In this document: piece by piece, positions 1-5,285 of the stretch | Layout of the letters: every line of letters starts with the position of its first letter | Numbering within the stretch: position 1 is the stretch's first letter | NCBI GenBank assembly: GCA_018057635.1 | Contig: JAGPDJ010000202.1 | Span: forward strand, 1 to 5,285 | Reading direction: 5' to 3' | Source: Ferruginibacter sp. | GTDB taxonomy: Bacteria > Bacteroidota > Bacteroidia > Chitinophagales > Chitinophagaceae | Length of the DNA stretch: 5,285 nt | Program-made: the position numbers and the translations under genes | The notes under the pieces: generated by a model | The model's input: only the letters and a program-made list of their open reading frames with translations | Database searches by the model: none | What the model was told of the DNA's origin: nothing

Positions 1-127
1 CTTCAAACTTCAAACTTCAAACTTCAAACTTCAAACTTCAAACTTCAAACTTCAAACTTCAAACTTCAAACTTCAAACTTCAAACTTCAAACTTCAAACT
101 TCAAACTTCAAACTTCAAACTTCAAAC
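1..127. repeat. Perfect heptanucleotide tandem repeat (CTTCAAA)n, at least 18 copies
   Basis: Positions 1-126 are exactly 18 uninterrupted copies of CTTCAAA, with one further C at 127. The array continues past the left edge, so its true length is unknown. It stops two bases before the exbB-like stop codon (130-132), so it forms the immediate 3' flank of that gene. Because 7 is not a multiple of 3, every plus-strand frame reads the same cyclic peptide (LQTSNFK) with no stop. On the minus strand, TGA recurs in every frame. No start codon lies in the array and the open reading soon ends beyond it, so coding is unlikely. The lack of any variant copy suggests recent expansion or ongoing slippage. 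Confidence 0.97.
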
Positions 128-129
128 AA

Positions 130-807
130 CTACTTCGTCGGTTCCTGCAACACATCAATAAACTCACTGCTTGCCGCTTCCATCCTGTTGGCTGCCCGGT
201 TGATCTGTGTATCAAGGTAGCTATGTGCAAGATAAGCCAGCATACCAATGATCAATCCACTTGCTGATGTGATTAGTTTAATATACATCGCATCAGCGAT
301 CTGGCTGATGGAAGGATTGCTGATTGTTGCAAATTCCTTTAATAGTATTACAAGCCCAACGATGGTTCCCACAAATCCGAATAAAGGAGCAATACGTGCA
401 ATAACCGAAAGCATGGTCAGGTTCTTTTCCATTTTATACATTTCCAGTTTGCCAACAATTTCCATACTTCTTTCAATGGCATCAATAGGTTTACCGATCC
501 GTTGAATACCCTTATCGATCATTCTTGCAATAGGATTGTTGGTGTTTTTTGTAAGGCTCCTTGCTGCAGATATATTGCCATTGCTGATGTGATCGCGGAT
601 GATACTCATAAAATTATCATCGATCTTTCCCATTTTACGGATCACCAACAATCTTTCAATGAAAAAATAGACAGCCAGTGCAAACAATATCCCCAAAGGA
701 ACCATCAATGGACCGCCTTTACTAAGCAATCCCCAAACTGATTCTACTTTTGCTGCAGATACTGCTGAAGTACCTACGCTATCTACCTGTAAAAAAATAT
801 CAAACAT
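130..807 (-). CDS. MotA/TolQ/ExbB proton channel family protein
   Basis: A 225-residue inner-membrane protein of the ExbB/TolQ family. These form a pentameric proton channel that, with an ExbD/TolR partner, passes proton-motive force to envelope machines such as TonB-dependent transport. It has the family's three membrane segments: about 32-54, 133-158 and 172-197. A cytoplasmic stretch of about 75 residues, rich in basic and acidic residues, lies between the first two. The TM2 signature is GFVGTIVG with the expected pore threonine at 148. TM3 reads LITSASGLIIG, where the pore position normally occupied by threonine appears to be Ser181 (Thr180 precedes it). Residues 1-31 are a periplasmic-side leader. 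The stop is TAG and the start is preceded by an AT-rich leader. No exbD-like gene lies in the window; it would be expected to the left, beyond the tandem repeat. The upstream terminator at 979-1010 suggests an independent transcript. The family is certain from the sequence, but which complex it serves (TonB, Tol or another) is not determined. Confidence 0.92.
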   Translation of the reverse strand: MFDIFLQVDSVGTSAVSAAKVESVWGLLSKGGPLMVPLGILFALAVYFFIERLLVIRKMGKIDDNFMSIIRDHISNGNISAARSLTKNTNNPIARMIDKGIQRIGKPIDAIERSMEIVGKLEMYKMEKNLTMLSVIARIAPLFGFVGTIVGLVILLKEFATISNPSISQIADAMYIKLITSASGLIIGMLAYLAHSYLDTQINRAANRMEAASSEFIDVLQEPTK

Positions 808-890
808 AAATTGTGATTATTAGCTGAATATGTAATTATATTTTGAATACTTGTTTATCATGTAATTCTGAACTGCAATAAAACGAACTA

Positions 891-900
891 ATTGCGCAAT
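891..900. promoter_or_regulatory. 10-bp perfect palindrome ATTGCGCAAT upstream of the exbB-like gene
   Basis: ATTGCGCAAT is its own reverse complement and lies about 85 bp before the exbB-like start codon, in the gap that must hold that gene's promoter. It stands out as GC-containing dyad symmetry in AT-rich sequence and could be an operator half-site pair. No known regulator is recognised, and a 10-bp palindrome can arise by chance. No good match to the Bacteroidota promoter pattern (TTTG, then TAnnTTTG) was found in the gap. Confidence 0.2.
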
Positions 901-978
901 GCTGCATAATAAACTGTTAATGTTGCTTCCACACTGCCAACATTTGAATTCCAAAAACATCAGATTAATTGAATAAAT

Positions 979-1010
979 AAAAAAGTGCCGCAATGATACG
1001 ACACTTTTTT
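979..1010 (-). terminator. Rho-independent terminator of the SPFH gene
   Basis: Two perfectly complementary 9-base arms, AAAAAAGTG (979-987) and CACTTTTTT (1002-1010), enclose a 14-base interior. After one mismatch, that interior adds two more G:C pairs (989-990 with 999-1000). Read on the minus strand, the hairpin starts about 20 bp after the SPFH stop codon and runs into a T-rich tail (TTTTTTATTTATT). The A and T arms make it nearly symmetric, so it could also stop plus-strand transcription. It separates the SPFH gene from the exbB-like gene. Confidence 0.82.
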
Positions 1011-1029
1011 ATGCATATCTTTTTCTGAA

Positions 1030-1956
1030 CTATTTTTTTGATTCCAGTTGCTGCATTGCCATGATCTGTTTCATGGTCTTCTCCATGCCATCACTTCCGC
1101 CATCCAGGAATATTACATTGCCTTTACCGTATTCTGCAAAGTTCTTGATCGCTTCCACCCACATGCTGAACAAAATAACATTGGTATCTAAATTAGCCTG
1201 CTTCATTTCTGATGCAGCCTGGCTCATACCTTTTGCCACTTCTTCCCGGAATAATGCAACACCTTGTCCGCGTAACTGTGCCGCCAGCCTTTCTGCTTCA
1301 GCTGCAATCTTGATGGCATTACCTTCTGCTTCGGCCGATTTTGTTTTGGTGATCAGCAAAGCCTGGCCTTCATTTTCTGCGGCTGCCTTCAGGTTATTGC
1401 TGGCAACCACTTTACTCATACTTTCTATGATTGCCTGGTCAAAAGTAATATCATTTATCTGGAGGTCTTTCAGGTGGTAACCCCATTCTTCCAGGGATGA
1501 ATCTACATGCTCTTTTACAAACTCAACAATATCTCTTCTCAATCCAAGAATTTCTGATTGTTTACGGGTAGCCACAAACGCCCGGATATTACCTTCAATG
1601 GTTCTAACCAATGCCTGCATCAAATCTTTGTCGCTGATGAATTTGAATGCAACTTTCTGAATCGTTTCTGCAGTTTCATTCTGAACAGAATATAAGAGCA
1701 TCGATTTAAAATAAACATTTGCCTGGTCGATGGTAACAGCCTGGAATTCCAATTCTACCGACCTGTTTTGGATGCTTACTTTTTTATATATCTGCTCCAG
1801 GAAAGGTATCTTGAAATTCAATCCCGGATACATGATCCTGCGGTATTTACCAAACATGGTAACAACACCAATGAGGCCCTGATTGATAGTAACAAAACAT
1901 CCCAATAATGCAACTATGATCAATATGATCCACCAATAATCTCTTAAAAATTCCAT
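1030..1956 (-). CDS. SPFH/band 7 domain membrane protein (stomatin/HIR-like)
   Basis: A 308-residue member of the stomatin/prohibitin/flotillin/HflK-C superfamily, whose members oligomerise on membranes and scaffold microdomains or control proteases. Residues 7-29 form one hydrophobic N-terminal anchor. The band 7 core follows from about 26 (NQGLIGVVTMFGKYRRIMYPGL, typical of the family's start) to about 190. The segment around 190-250 is rich in Ala, Glu and Lys with repeated AEAEG/AAEAERLAA patterns, the usual coiled-coil oligomerisation region. A short tail with a hydrophobic VIFLDGG motif (281-287) ends in KK. The order resembles plant HIR proteins and bacterial stomatins more than flotillins. 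No ftsH, NfeD-type partner or second SPFH gene is adjacent, so an HflK/HflC identity is not supported. The start at 1956 gives the complete anchor and follows an AT-rich leader with no Shine-Dalgarno. The gene lies 135 bp downstream of pepT with no clear terminator between, so read-through from pepT is possible. The terminator at 979-1010 ends the unit. Confidence 0.9.
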   Translation of the reverse strand: MEFLRDYWWIILIIVALLGCFVTINQGLIGVVTMFGKYRRIMYPGLNFKIPFLEQIYKKVSIQNRSVELEFQAVTIDQANVYFKSMLLYSVQNETAETIQKVAFKFISDKDLMQALVRTIEGNIRAFVATRKQSEILGLRRDIVEFVKEHVDSSLEEWGYHLKDLQINDITFDQAIIESMSKVVASNNLKAAAENEGQALLITKTKSAEAEGNAIKIAAEAERLAAQLRGQGVALFREEVAKGMSQAASEMKQANLDTNVILFSMWVEAIKNFAEYGKGNVIFLDGGSDGMEKTMKQIMAMQQLESKK

Positions 1957-2013
1957 AATTATTTAAATTTAGTGTAAGGTAGTATTTTTTGTTGTACACA
2001 AGTTATCGCTAAT

Positions 2014-2086
2014 GTAAGATGTATGATGTATGATGTATGATGTATGATTTCCACAAATCATAAATCATACATCTCATATCATACAT
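2014..2086. repeat. Heptamer repeat (GTATGAT)n with inverted copies, forming a hairpin
   Basis: Four perfect tandem copies of GTATGAT occupy 2021-2048, preceded by a one-mismatch copy (GTAAGAT, 2014-2020). To the right lie reverse-complement copies: ATCATAC at 2064-2070 and 2078-2084. ATGTATGATTT (2040-2050) and AAATCATACAT (2062-2072) are perfect 11-bp inverted arms. A second register pairs 2044-2050 with 2055-2061 across a 4-base loop. Outer repeat copies can lengthen the stem with a small bulge. The element fills the gap between pepT and the SPFH gene. On the minus strand no T-tract follows, so it is not a standard terminator for pepT, though it could form structure in a read-through transcript. 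Confidence 0.9.
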
Positions 2087-2091
2087 TTTTA

Positions 2092-3342
2092 TCAAGTTTT
2101 CTCTTCCCAAACCATCCCCAAATGAACGATCGTTTCAGCAGCTTTCACCATATCATTCACCCCAATCCATTCCAGTTTGCTGTGAATATTCTGCATGCCT
2201 GTAAAAATATTCGGACAAGGTAATCCCATAAAACTCAGCCGGCTGCCATCTGTTCCGCCACGGATACTTTCAGTCTTCACTTTCAAGCCCGTTCTTTCAA
2301 TGGCTTCTGAAGCGTAAGCTGCAACCTGTGGATGTTTATCCAGCACTTCTTTCATATTGCGGTATTGTTCTTTGGCAATATATTCCATAGTTACACCTTT
2401 ATAACCGGCAACCACATCTTCAGCAATTTTTTTCAACCTGCTGTGATGGGCAGTTAATGTTTCTGTTTTAAAATCCCTTACTATAAACCCTATCGTTGCC
2501 TTTTCTGCAATGCCGGAAATTGAAACCGGGTGAACAAAACCCTGTTTTTCAGATGTTGTTTCCGGGCTCCATTCATTTTTTGGCAATGCGTCTAATACAG
2601 CACCGGCAATCTTGATTGCGTTTACCAGTTTATCTTTTGCATAGCCGGGGTGTGCTATCACTCCATTTATGATGATGCTTGCGCCATCTGCACTAAAAGT
2701 TTCATCTTCCATGCTGCCTGCCTCACCTCCATCCAGTGTATATCCAAAATCTGCACCCAGCTTTTTCATGTCTATTTTGGCTGTTCCTTTTCCAACCTCT
2801 TCATCGGGTGTAAATACGATTCGGATAGCGCCATGTTTTACAGACGGATTACTGATGAAATACTGTGCTGCCTGCATGATTACTGCAACACCCGATTTGT
2901 CATCAGCACCCAGCAAAGTATTGCCGCTGGCAGTAATGATATCTGAACCAATATGGTTTTCCAGGTAAGATGAATCCGATTTCCGTAAAACCTGTGTATG
3001 ATCATCCGGAAGAACGATATCAGTACCGTTATAATTTTTATGCAGCAAAGGTTTCACATTCGTGCCACTGCAGTCGGGTGCTGTATCTACATGGCTGCAG
3101 AAACAGATAACCGGGATATTTTTTTTATCACTGTTGGAGGGAATGGTTGCATATACATACCCGAATTCGTCCATATCCACATCGCTCAATCCCATTTGTT
3201 TTAATTCTTCAAATAACAGCTTACCCAGGTCTTTCTGTTTTTCCGTTGTAGGAAAATTGTTGCTTTCGGGATCACTTTGTGTATCTATCTGAACATAACG
3301 CATGAAGCGTTCTGTTAATGCTTCTTTATTTATATTAATCAT
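2092..3342 (-). CDS. pepT: Peptidase T (tripeptide aminopeptidase), M20 family
   Basis: A complete 416-residue cytoplasmic di-zinc aminopeptidase that removes the N-terminal residue from tripeptides, close to the usual family length of about 410. All metal and catalytic residues are visible in family order: His84 and Asp86 in SHVDTAPD, bridging Asp147 in LGADDKSG, catalytic Glu181 and metal-binding Glu182 in TPDEEVGKG, Asp204 in YTLDGG, and His387 in NIHSKLEW. The RGGTDGSRLSFMGLPCPNIFTG-type block (361-382), typical of PepT, is intact. The dimerisation/lid domain lies about 215-325, between the two halves of the catalytic domain. There is no signal peptide, consistent with action on peptides inside the cell. 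The start at 3342 follows an A-rich leader (nine A's, then CAA). The upstream FKBP gene ends in a terminator, so pepT probably has its own promoter. No frameshift or missing key residue is seen. The gene name rests on motif order and length; a close M20B paralogue with other peptide preference is the only real alternative. Confidence 0.95.
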   Translation of the reverse strand: MININKEALTERFMRYVQIDTQSDPESNNFPTTEKQKDLGKLLFEELKQMGLSDVDMDEFGYVYATIPSNSDKKNIPVICFCSHVDTAPDCSGTNVKPLLHKNYNGTDIVLPDDHTQVLRKSDSSYLENHIGSDIITASGNTLLGADDKSGVAVIMQAAQYFISNPSVKHGAIRIVFTPDEEVGKGTAKIDMKKLGADFGYTLDGGEAGSMEDETFSADGASIIINGVIAHPGYAKDKLVNAIKIAGAVLDALPKNEWSPETTSEKQGFVHPVSISGIAEKATIGFIVRDFKTETLTAHHSRLKKIAEDVVAGYKGVTMEYIAKEQYRNMKEVLDKHPQVAAYASEAIERTGLKVKTESIRGGTDGSRLSFMGLPCPNIFTGMQNIHSKLEWIGVNDMVKAAETIVHLGMVWEEKT

Positions 3343-3361
3343 TTGTTTTTTTTTGTACCGG

Positions 3362-3369
3362 CAAATTAA
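3362..3369 (-). promoter_or_regulatory. Possible -7 box of a pepT promoter
   Basis: On the minus strand this reads TTAATTTG, one mismatch from the Bacteroidota -7 consensus TAnnTTTG. It is about 20 bp before the pepT start codon, which would give a very short leader. It sits just downstream of the FKBP terminator, where a new promoter is expected. No good upstream TTG/TTTG (-33) element is visible at the right spacing, so the call is weak. Confidence 0.3.
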
Positions 3370-3403
3370 CTAATAAGAAGTGAGAAATGAATGATAAGAA
3401 AAT

Positions 3404-3431
3404 AAAAAGCAGCCTACTTTCGTAAACTGCT
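3404..3431 (-). terminator. Rho-independent terminator of the FKBP gene
   Basis: On the minus strand, 3431-3408 folds into a 10-bp stem with two G:U pairs in its middle. A GAAA tetraloop is closed by C:G (stem arms 3408-3417 and 3422-3431, loop 3418-3421). A TTTTATTTTC tail follows directly. It lies about 35 bp after the FKBP stop codon. Plus-strand sequence beyond the stem has no T-run, so it works in the minus direction only. It separates the FKBP gene from pepT. Confidence 0.85.
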
Positions 3432-3465
3432 AATATAAATATTGCTTTTAGAAACGGTAAAATCT

Positions 3466-3900
3466 TTACCCTTCACCTATTTCAACCAACTCTATGTCAA
3501 AAACCAGTTCCTGCCCTGCCAAAAAATGATTGGCATCAAGGACTACCACATCTTGCCTTACTTCAACTACAACAACAGGAACAGGTTGCCCTTGTTGGTT
3601 ACTGAGTGTTAAGGTCATGCCAGGCTCCAGTTTCATATCTGCGGGAACATTTTCCAGCGGAAATTCAATGATGGCTTCTTCAACCCTTTCTCCATATCCT
3701 TCCTCAGCCGGGATATTGATTGTTTTTTTATCACCTTTTACCATTCCCGGTAAGGCAGCATCAAAGCCTTTTATCATTTGCCCGGCACCAACGGTAAATT
3801 CGAGTGGTTCCCTTCCTGCAGAAGAATCAAATTGTTCACCGGAAGTTAGTTTGCCGGTATAATGCACTTTTACTACATCACCTGCTTTTACTTGTTGCAT
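3466..3900 (-). CDS. FKBP-type peptidyl-prolyl cis-trans isomerase, SlyD-like
   Basis: A 144-residue cytoplasmic prolyl isomerase and chaperone of the SlyD/FkpB type. The FKBP fold begins at VKVHYTGKL (residues 10-18) and resumes near the C-terminus. Active-site positions expected from FKBP12 are visible: Tyr14, Phe24-Asp25, Met42-Ile43, Tyr69 in EEGYGE, and Phe134. The insert-in-flap chaperone domain occupies roughly 71-128 and ends in the SlyD hallmark DANHFLAGQEL (122-132). The His/Cys-rich nickel-binding tail of E. coli SlyD is absent; the protein ends at IGEG. The frame is open to an ATG at 3945, but those 15 extra residues (Lys/Ser rich) do not resemble the family. The region just before 3900 is an A-rich leader typical of Bacteroidota starts, so 3900 is chosen. 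The gene is divergent from the NamZ-like gene. A strong terminator follows it, so it is probably monocistronic. No gene symbol is given because slyD and fkpB cannot be told apart with certainty here. Confidence 0.92.
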   Translation of the reverse strand: MQQVKAGDVVKVHYTGKLTSGEQFDSSAGREPLEFTVGAGQMIKGFDAALPGMVKGDKKTINIPAEEGYGERVEEAIIEFPLENVPADMKLEPGMTLTLSNQQGQPVPVVVVEVRQDVVVLDANHFLAGQELVFDIELVEIGEG

Positions 3901-4087
3901 AATTTTTCTGTTTTTTGTTTTTGCTGATGAAATGCTCACCAGCATCCCCGCAAAAACTCAAAATTTCATTTTAAAAAATTGAACTGCTGAAGAGAAATGC
4001 GAAATTAGGAAAAAACTTAAATGTTAGTTATTATTTAATATTATGAATGGTTAACTATTTATTAAAAACTTTAGTCAACTTTGATTA
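3901..4087. promoter_or_regulatory. Divergent intergenic region between the FKBP and NamZ-like genes
   Basis: This AT-rich gap of 187 bp must carry the promoters of both divergent genes. The FKBP side has an A-rich untranslated leader (about 3901-3925). On the minus strand, TAATTTCG near 4000 is one mismatch from the TAnnTTTG -7 consensus. On the plus strand, CAACTTTG (4076-4083) is also one mismatch away, but it lies only four bases before the ATG, so its use would give an almost leaderless transcript. Neither has a convincing -33 partner. No Shine-Dalgarno precedes either start. No operator or riboswitch is recognised. Confidence 0.5.
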
Positions 4088-5285
4088 ATGAAGCATTTAT
4101 CAAACCTCATTTTTCCTTTGTTATTACTGCTGGGTTTTTCATGCACGGCGCAAAAACAATTAGCCGGTACAAACTCAGTGATAACAGGTGCCGACAGGAT
4201 GGAAGTTTACCTGCCTTTTTTACAGGATAAAGCTGTTGGTGTATTTGCCAACCATACCAGCATGGTTAAAAATTCACATCTCGTTGATACATTGCTGAAA
4301 AGGGGTATCAGGGTTGTAAAAATATTCGGCCCCGAACATGGATTTCGTGGAAAAGCAGATGCCGGGGAAACTGTTACGGACGGCATTGATGCTAAAACCG
4401 GTATACCTGTGATCAGCCTGTACGGCAATCATAAAAAACCCACAAAAGCAGACCTGAAAGACCTGGATGTCCTCGTTTTTGATATACAGGATGTGGGTGT
4501 CCGTTTTTATACGTATATCTCCTCACTGCAGTATTTCCTGGAAGCCGCCCTGGAAAACCACAAACCACTGATGATTCTTGACCGGCCAAATCCAAATGGT
4601 TTTTACGTTGACGGGCCAGTATTAGATACAAATTTCAGGAGTTTTATCGGCATGCAACCGGTACCGGTAGTTTATGGAATGACGATCGGCGAGTATGCGT
4701 TGATGTTAACAGGTGAAAATCTTTTATCGGATGAAGCTAACAGGATAAATGCCTATAATATAACCACAAAGCCAAATGCAGACACTCCTTTTCATGTAAC
4801 GGTAATCAAGTGTAAGAACTACGACCACAATACAAAGTATACATTACCCGTGAACCCTTCGCCCAACCTGAAGCAGATGCAAAGCATATACCTGTACCCT
4901 TCTACCTGTTTTTTTGAAGGAACGGTGTTAAGCGAAGGCCGTGGTACTGACAAGCCTTTCCAGGTATTCGGGCATCCCAAACTACCAAAAAACCTGTATT
5001 CCTTTACACCTAAACCGAATGAAGGCGCAAAAACCAGCAAGTGTTTTTATCAGCAATGTTATGGCTGGGATCTTTCCGGCAGCAATGAAGCAGTACTTAC
5101 AAAACTGGGCGGAAAAATACAGCTAAGCCATTTGATAAACGCCTATGAATTGTTCCCGGGTAAAGACAGTTTTTTTCTTGCAAATAATTTTTTCAATAAA
5201 CTTGCAGGCAATGACAAACTGATGCAACAAGTTAAGAAAGGCATTCCGGAAGCTGATATCAGGAAAAGCTGGGAACCTGCTTTAT
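4088..5285 (+). CDS. DUF1343/NamZ-family exo-beta-N-acetylmuramidase, probable lipoprotein (3' end cut by window)
   Basis: The frame is open from ATG 4088 to the right edge: 399 codons with no stop. The family is usually about 390-430 residues, and the last residues (IRKSWEPAL) resemble its C-terminal end, so only a short tail should be missing. Family members such as Bacillus subtilis NamZ (YbbC, family GH171) release terminal N-acetylmuramic acid from peptidoglycan fragments. Conserved blocks are visible in order: FANHTSMV (about 56-63), FGPEHGFRG (80-88), VFDIQDVGVRFYTY (130-143), LDRPNPNG (164-171), SEGRGTD (282-288) and FQVFGHP (291-297). Glu83, Asp132, Asp135 and Asp165 are candidate active-site acids, which is inference only. 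Residues 1-18 are a signal peptide with a Leu-rich core ending GFS-Cys19, a relaxed lipobox. There is no acidic surface-export signal after the cysteine, so a periplasm-facing lipoprotein is likelier than a surface one. Cleavage by signal peptidase I near Ala21 is an alternative. No murQ-, nagZ- or amidase-like recycling gene is in view. Confidence 0.92.
   Translation, partial: MKHLSNLIFPLLLLLGFSCTAQKQLAGTNSVITGADRMEVYLPFLQDKAVGVFANHTSMVKNSHLVDTLLKRGIRVVKIFGPEHGFRGKADAGETVTDGIDAKTGIPVISLYGNHKKPTKADLKDLDVLVFDIQDVGVRFYTYISSLQYFLEAALENHKPLMILDRPNPNGFYVDGPVLDTNFRSFIGMQPVPVVYGMTIGEYALMLTGENLLSDEANRINAYNITTKPNADTPFHVTVIKCKNYDHNTKYTLPVNPSPNLKQMQSIYLYPSTCFFEGTVLSEGRGTDKPFQVFGHPKLPKNLYSFTPKPNEGAKTSKCFYQQCYGWDLSGSNEAVLTKLGGKIQLSHLINAYELFPGKDSFFLANNFFNKLAGNDKLMQQVKKGIPEADIRKSWEPAL

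Noticed and set aside
1..127. Tandem repeat as a coding repeat protein (LQTSNFK heptapeptide on the plus strand)
   Set aside because: All plus frames are open only because the unit contains no stop pattern. There is no start codon in the array and the frames close soon after 127, opposite the exbB-like gene.
1..127. Tandem repeat as a CRISPR array
   Set aside because: It has a 7-bp unit with no spacers, unlike the 23-50 bp repeats with unique spacers of CRISPR arrays.
1061..1480. 139-codon plus-strand open frame opposite the SPFH gene
   Set aside because: It lies wholly antisense to a clearly conserved coding region, and its composition (Ser/Ala/Leu rich) is what the complement of the Ala/Glu/Lys coiled-coil produces. 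It has no recognisable domain.
1030..1956. SPFH protein as HflK or HflC
   Set aside because: There is no tandem hflK/hflC pair or ftsH neighbour, and the sequence layout fits general stomatin/HIR-like proteins better.
2014..2086. Hairpin as a normal intrinsic terminator for pepT
   Set aside because: The T-run (2086-2090) is on the plus-strand side, and the minus strand has no T-tract after the stem.
3119..3126. Run of eight A's (minus strand) in pepT as a programmed slippage site
   Set aside because: The frame is intact on both sides, encoding Asp-Lys-Lys-Asn in a surface-like loop, and the catalytic motifs downstream stay in the same frame.
2650..3292. Several plus-strand open frames of 68-99 codons inside pepT
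   Set aside because: They overlap one another and the conserved PepT catalytic motifs on the other strand, and none shows a domain or a plausible leader.
3530..3862. 110-codon plus-strand open frame opposite the FKBP gene
   Set aside because: It is the Ser/Thr/Pro-rich complement of a well-supported FKBP coding region.
4207..5040. Minus-strand open frames of 72-73 codons within the NamZ-like gene
   Set aside because: The plus frame carries conserved DUF1343 blocks throughout, and these short frames show no family features.

Overview
The window looks like a piece of a Bacteroidota chromosome, most likely from the Chitinophagaceae or a nearby group. This is inferred from moderate-to-low G+C, AT-rich intergenic gaps, A-rich leaders with no Shine-Dalgarno before the start codons, the style of the proteins, and heptanucleotide repeats between genes. 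No rRNA, tRNA, insertion sequence, CRISPR array or phage gene is visible, and the exact taxon cannot be fixed from the sequence.

Layout, left to right. Positions 1-127 are a perfect 7-bp tandem repeat (18 full copies, running off the left edge). Four minus-strand genes follow. They are an ExbB/TolQ/MotA-type proton-channel subunit (130-807), a membrane-anchored SPFH/band 7 (stomatin-like) protein (1030-1956), peptidase T (pepT, 2092-3342) and a SlyD-like FKBP peptidyl-prolyl isomerase (3466-3900). A divergent gap (3901-4087) separates them from one plus-strand gene, 4088 to the right edge. It encodes a DUF1343/NamZ-type predicted exo-beta-N-acetylmuramidase with a lipoprotein-like signal peptide and is cut only near its C-terminus.

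Transcription units. A strong intrinsic terminator (3404-3431) ends the FKBP gene, so pepT probably starts its own transcript. A second terminator (979-1010) ends the SPFH gene and separates it from exbB. No T-tract terminator is seen between pepT and the SPFH gene. That gap instead holds a second 7-bp repeat, of a different sequence, arranged as an inverted repeat.

The genes are mostly housekeeping: envelope energisation, membrane microdomain scaffold, tripeptide hydrolysis, protein folding and cell-wall sugar recycling. They do not form an obvious single pathway. I see no convincing new multi-gene system. The least ordinary features are the two heptamer-repeat intergenic elements.
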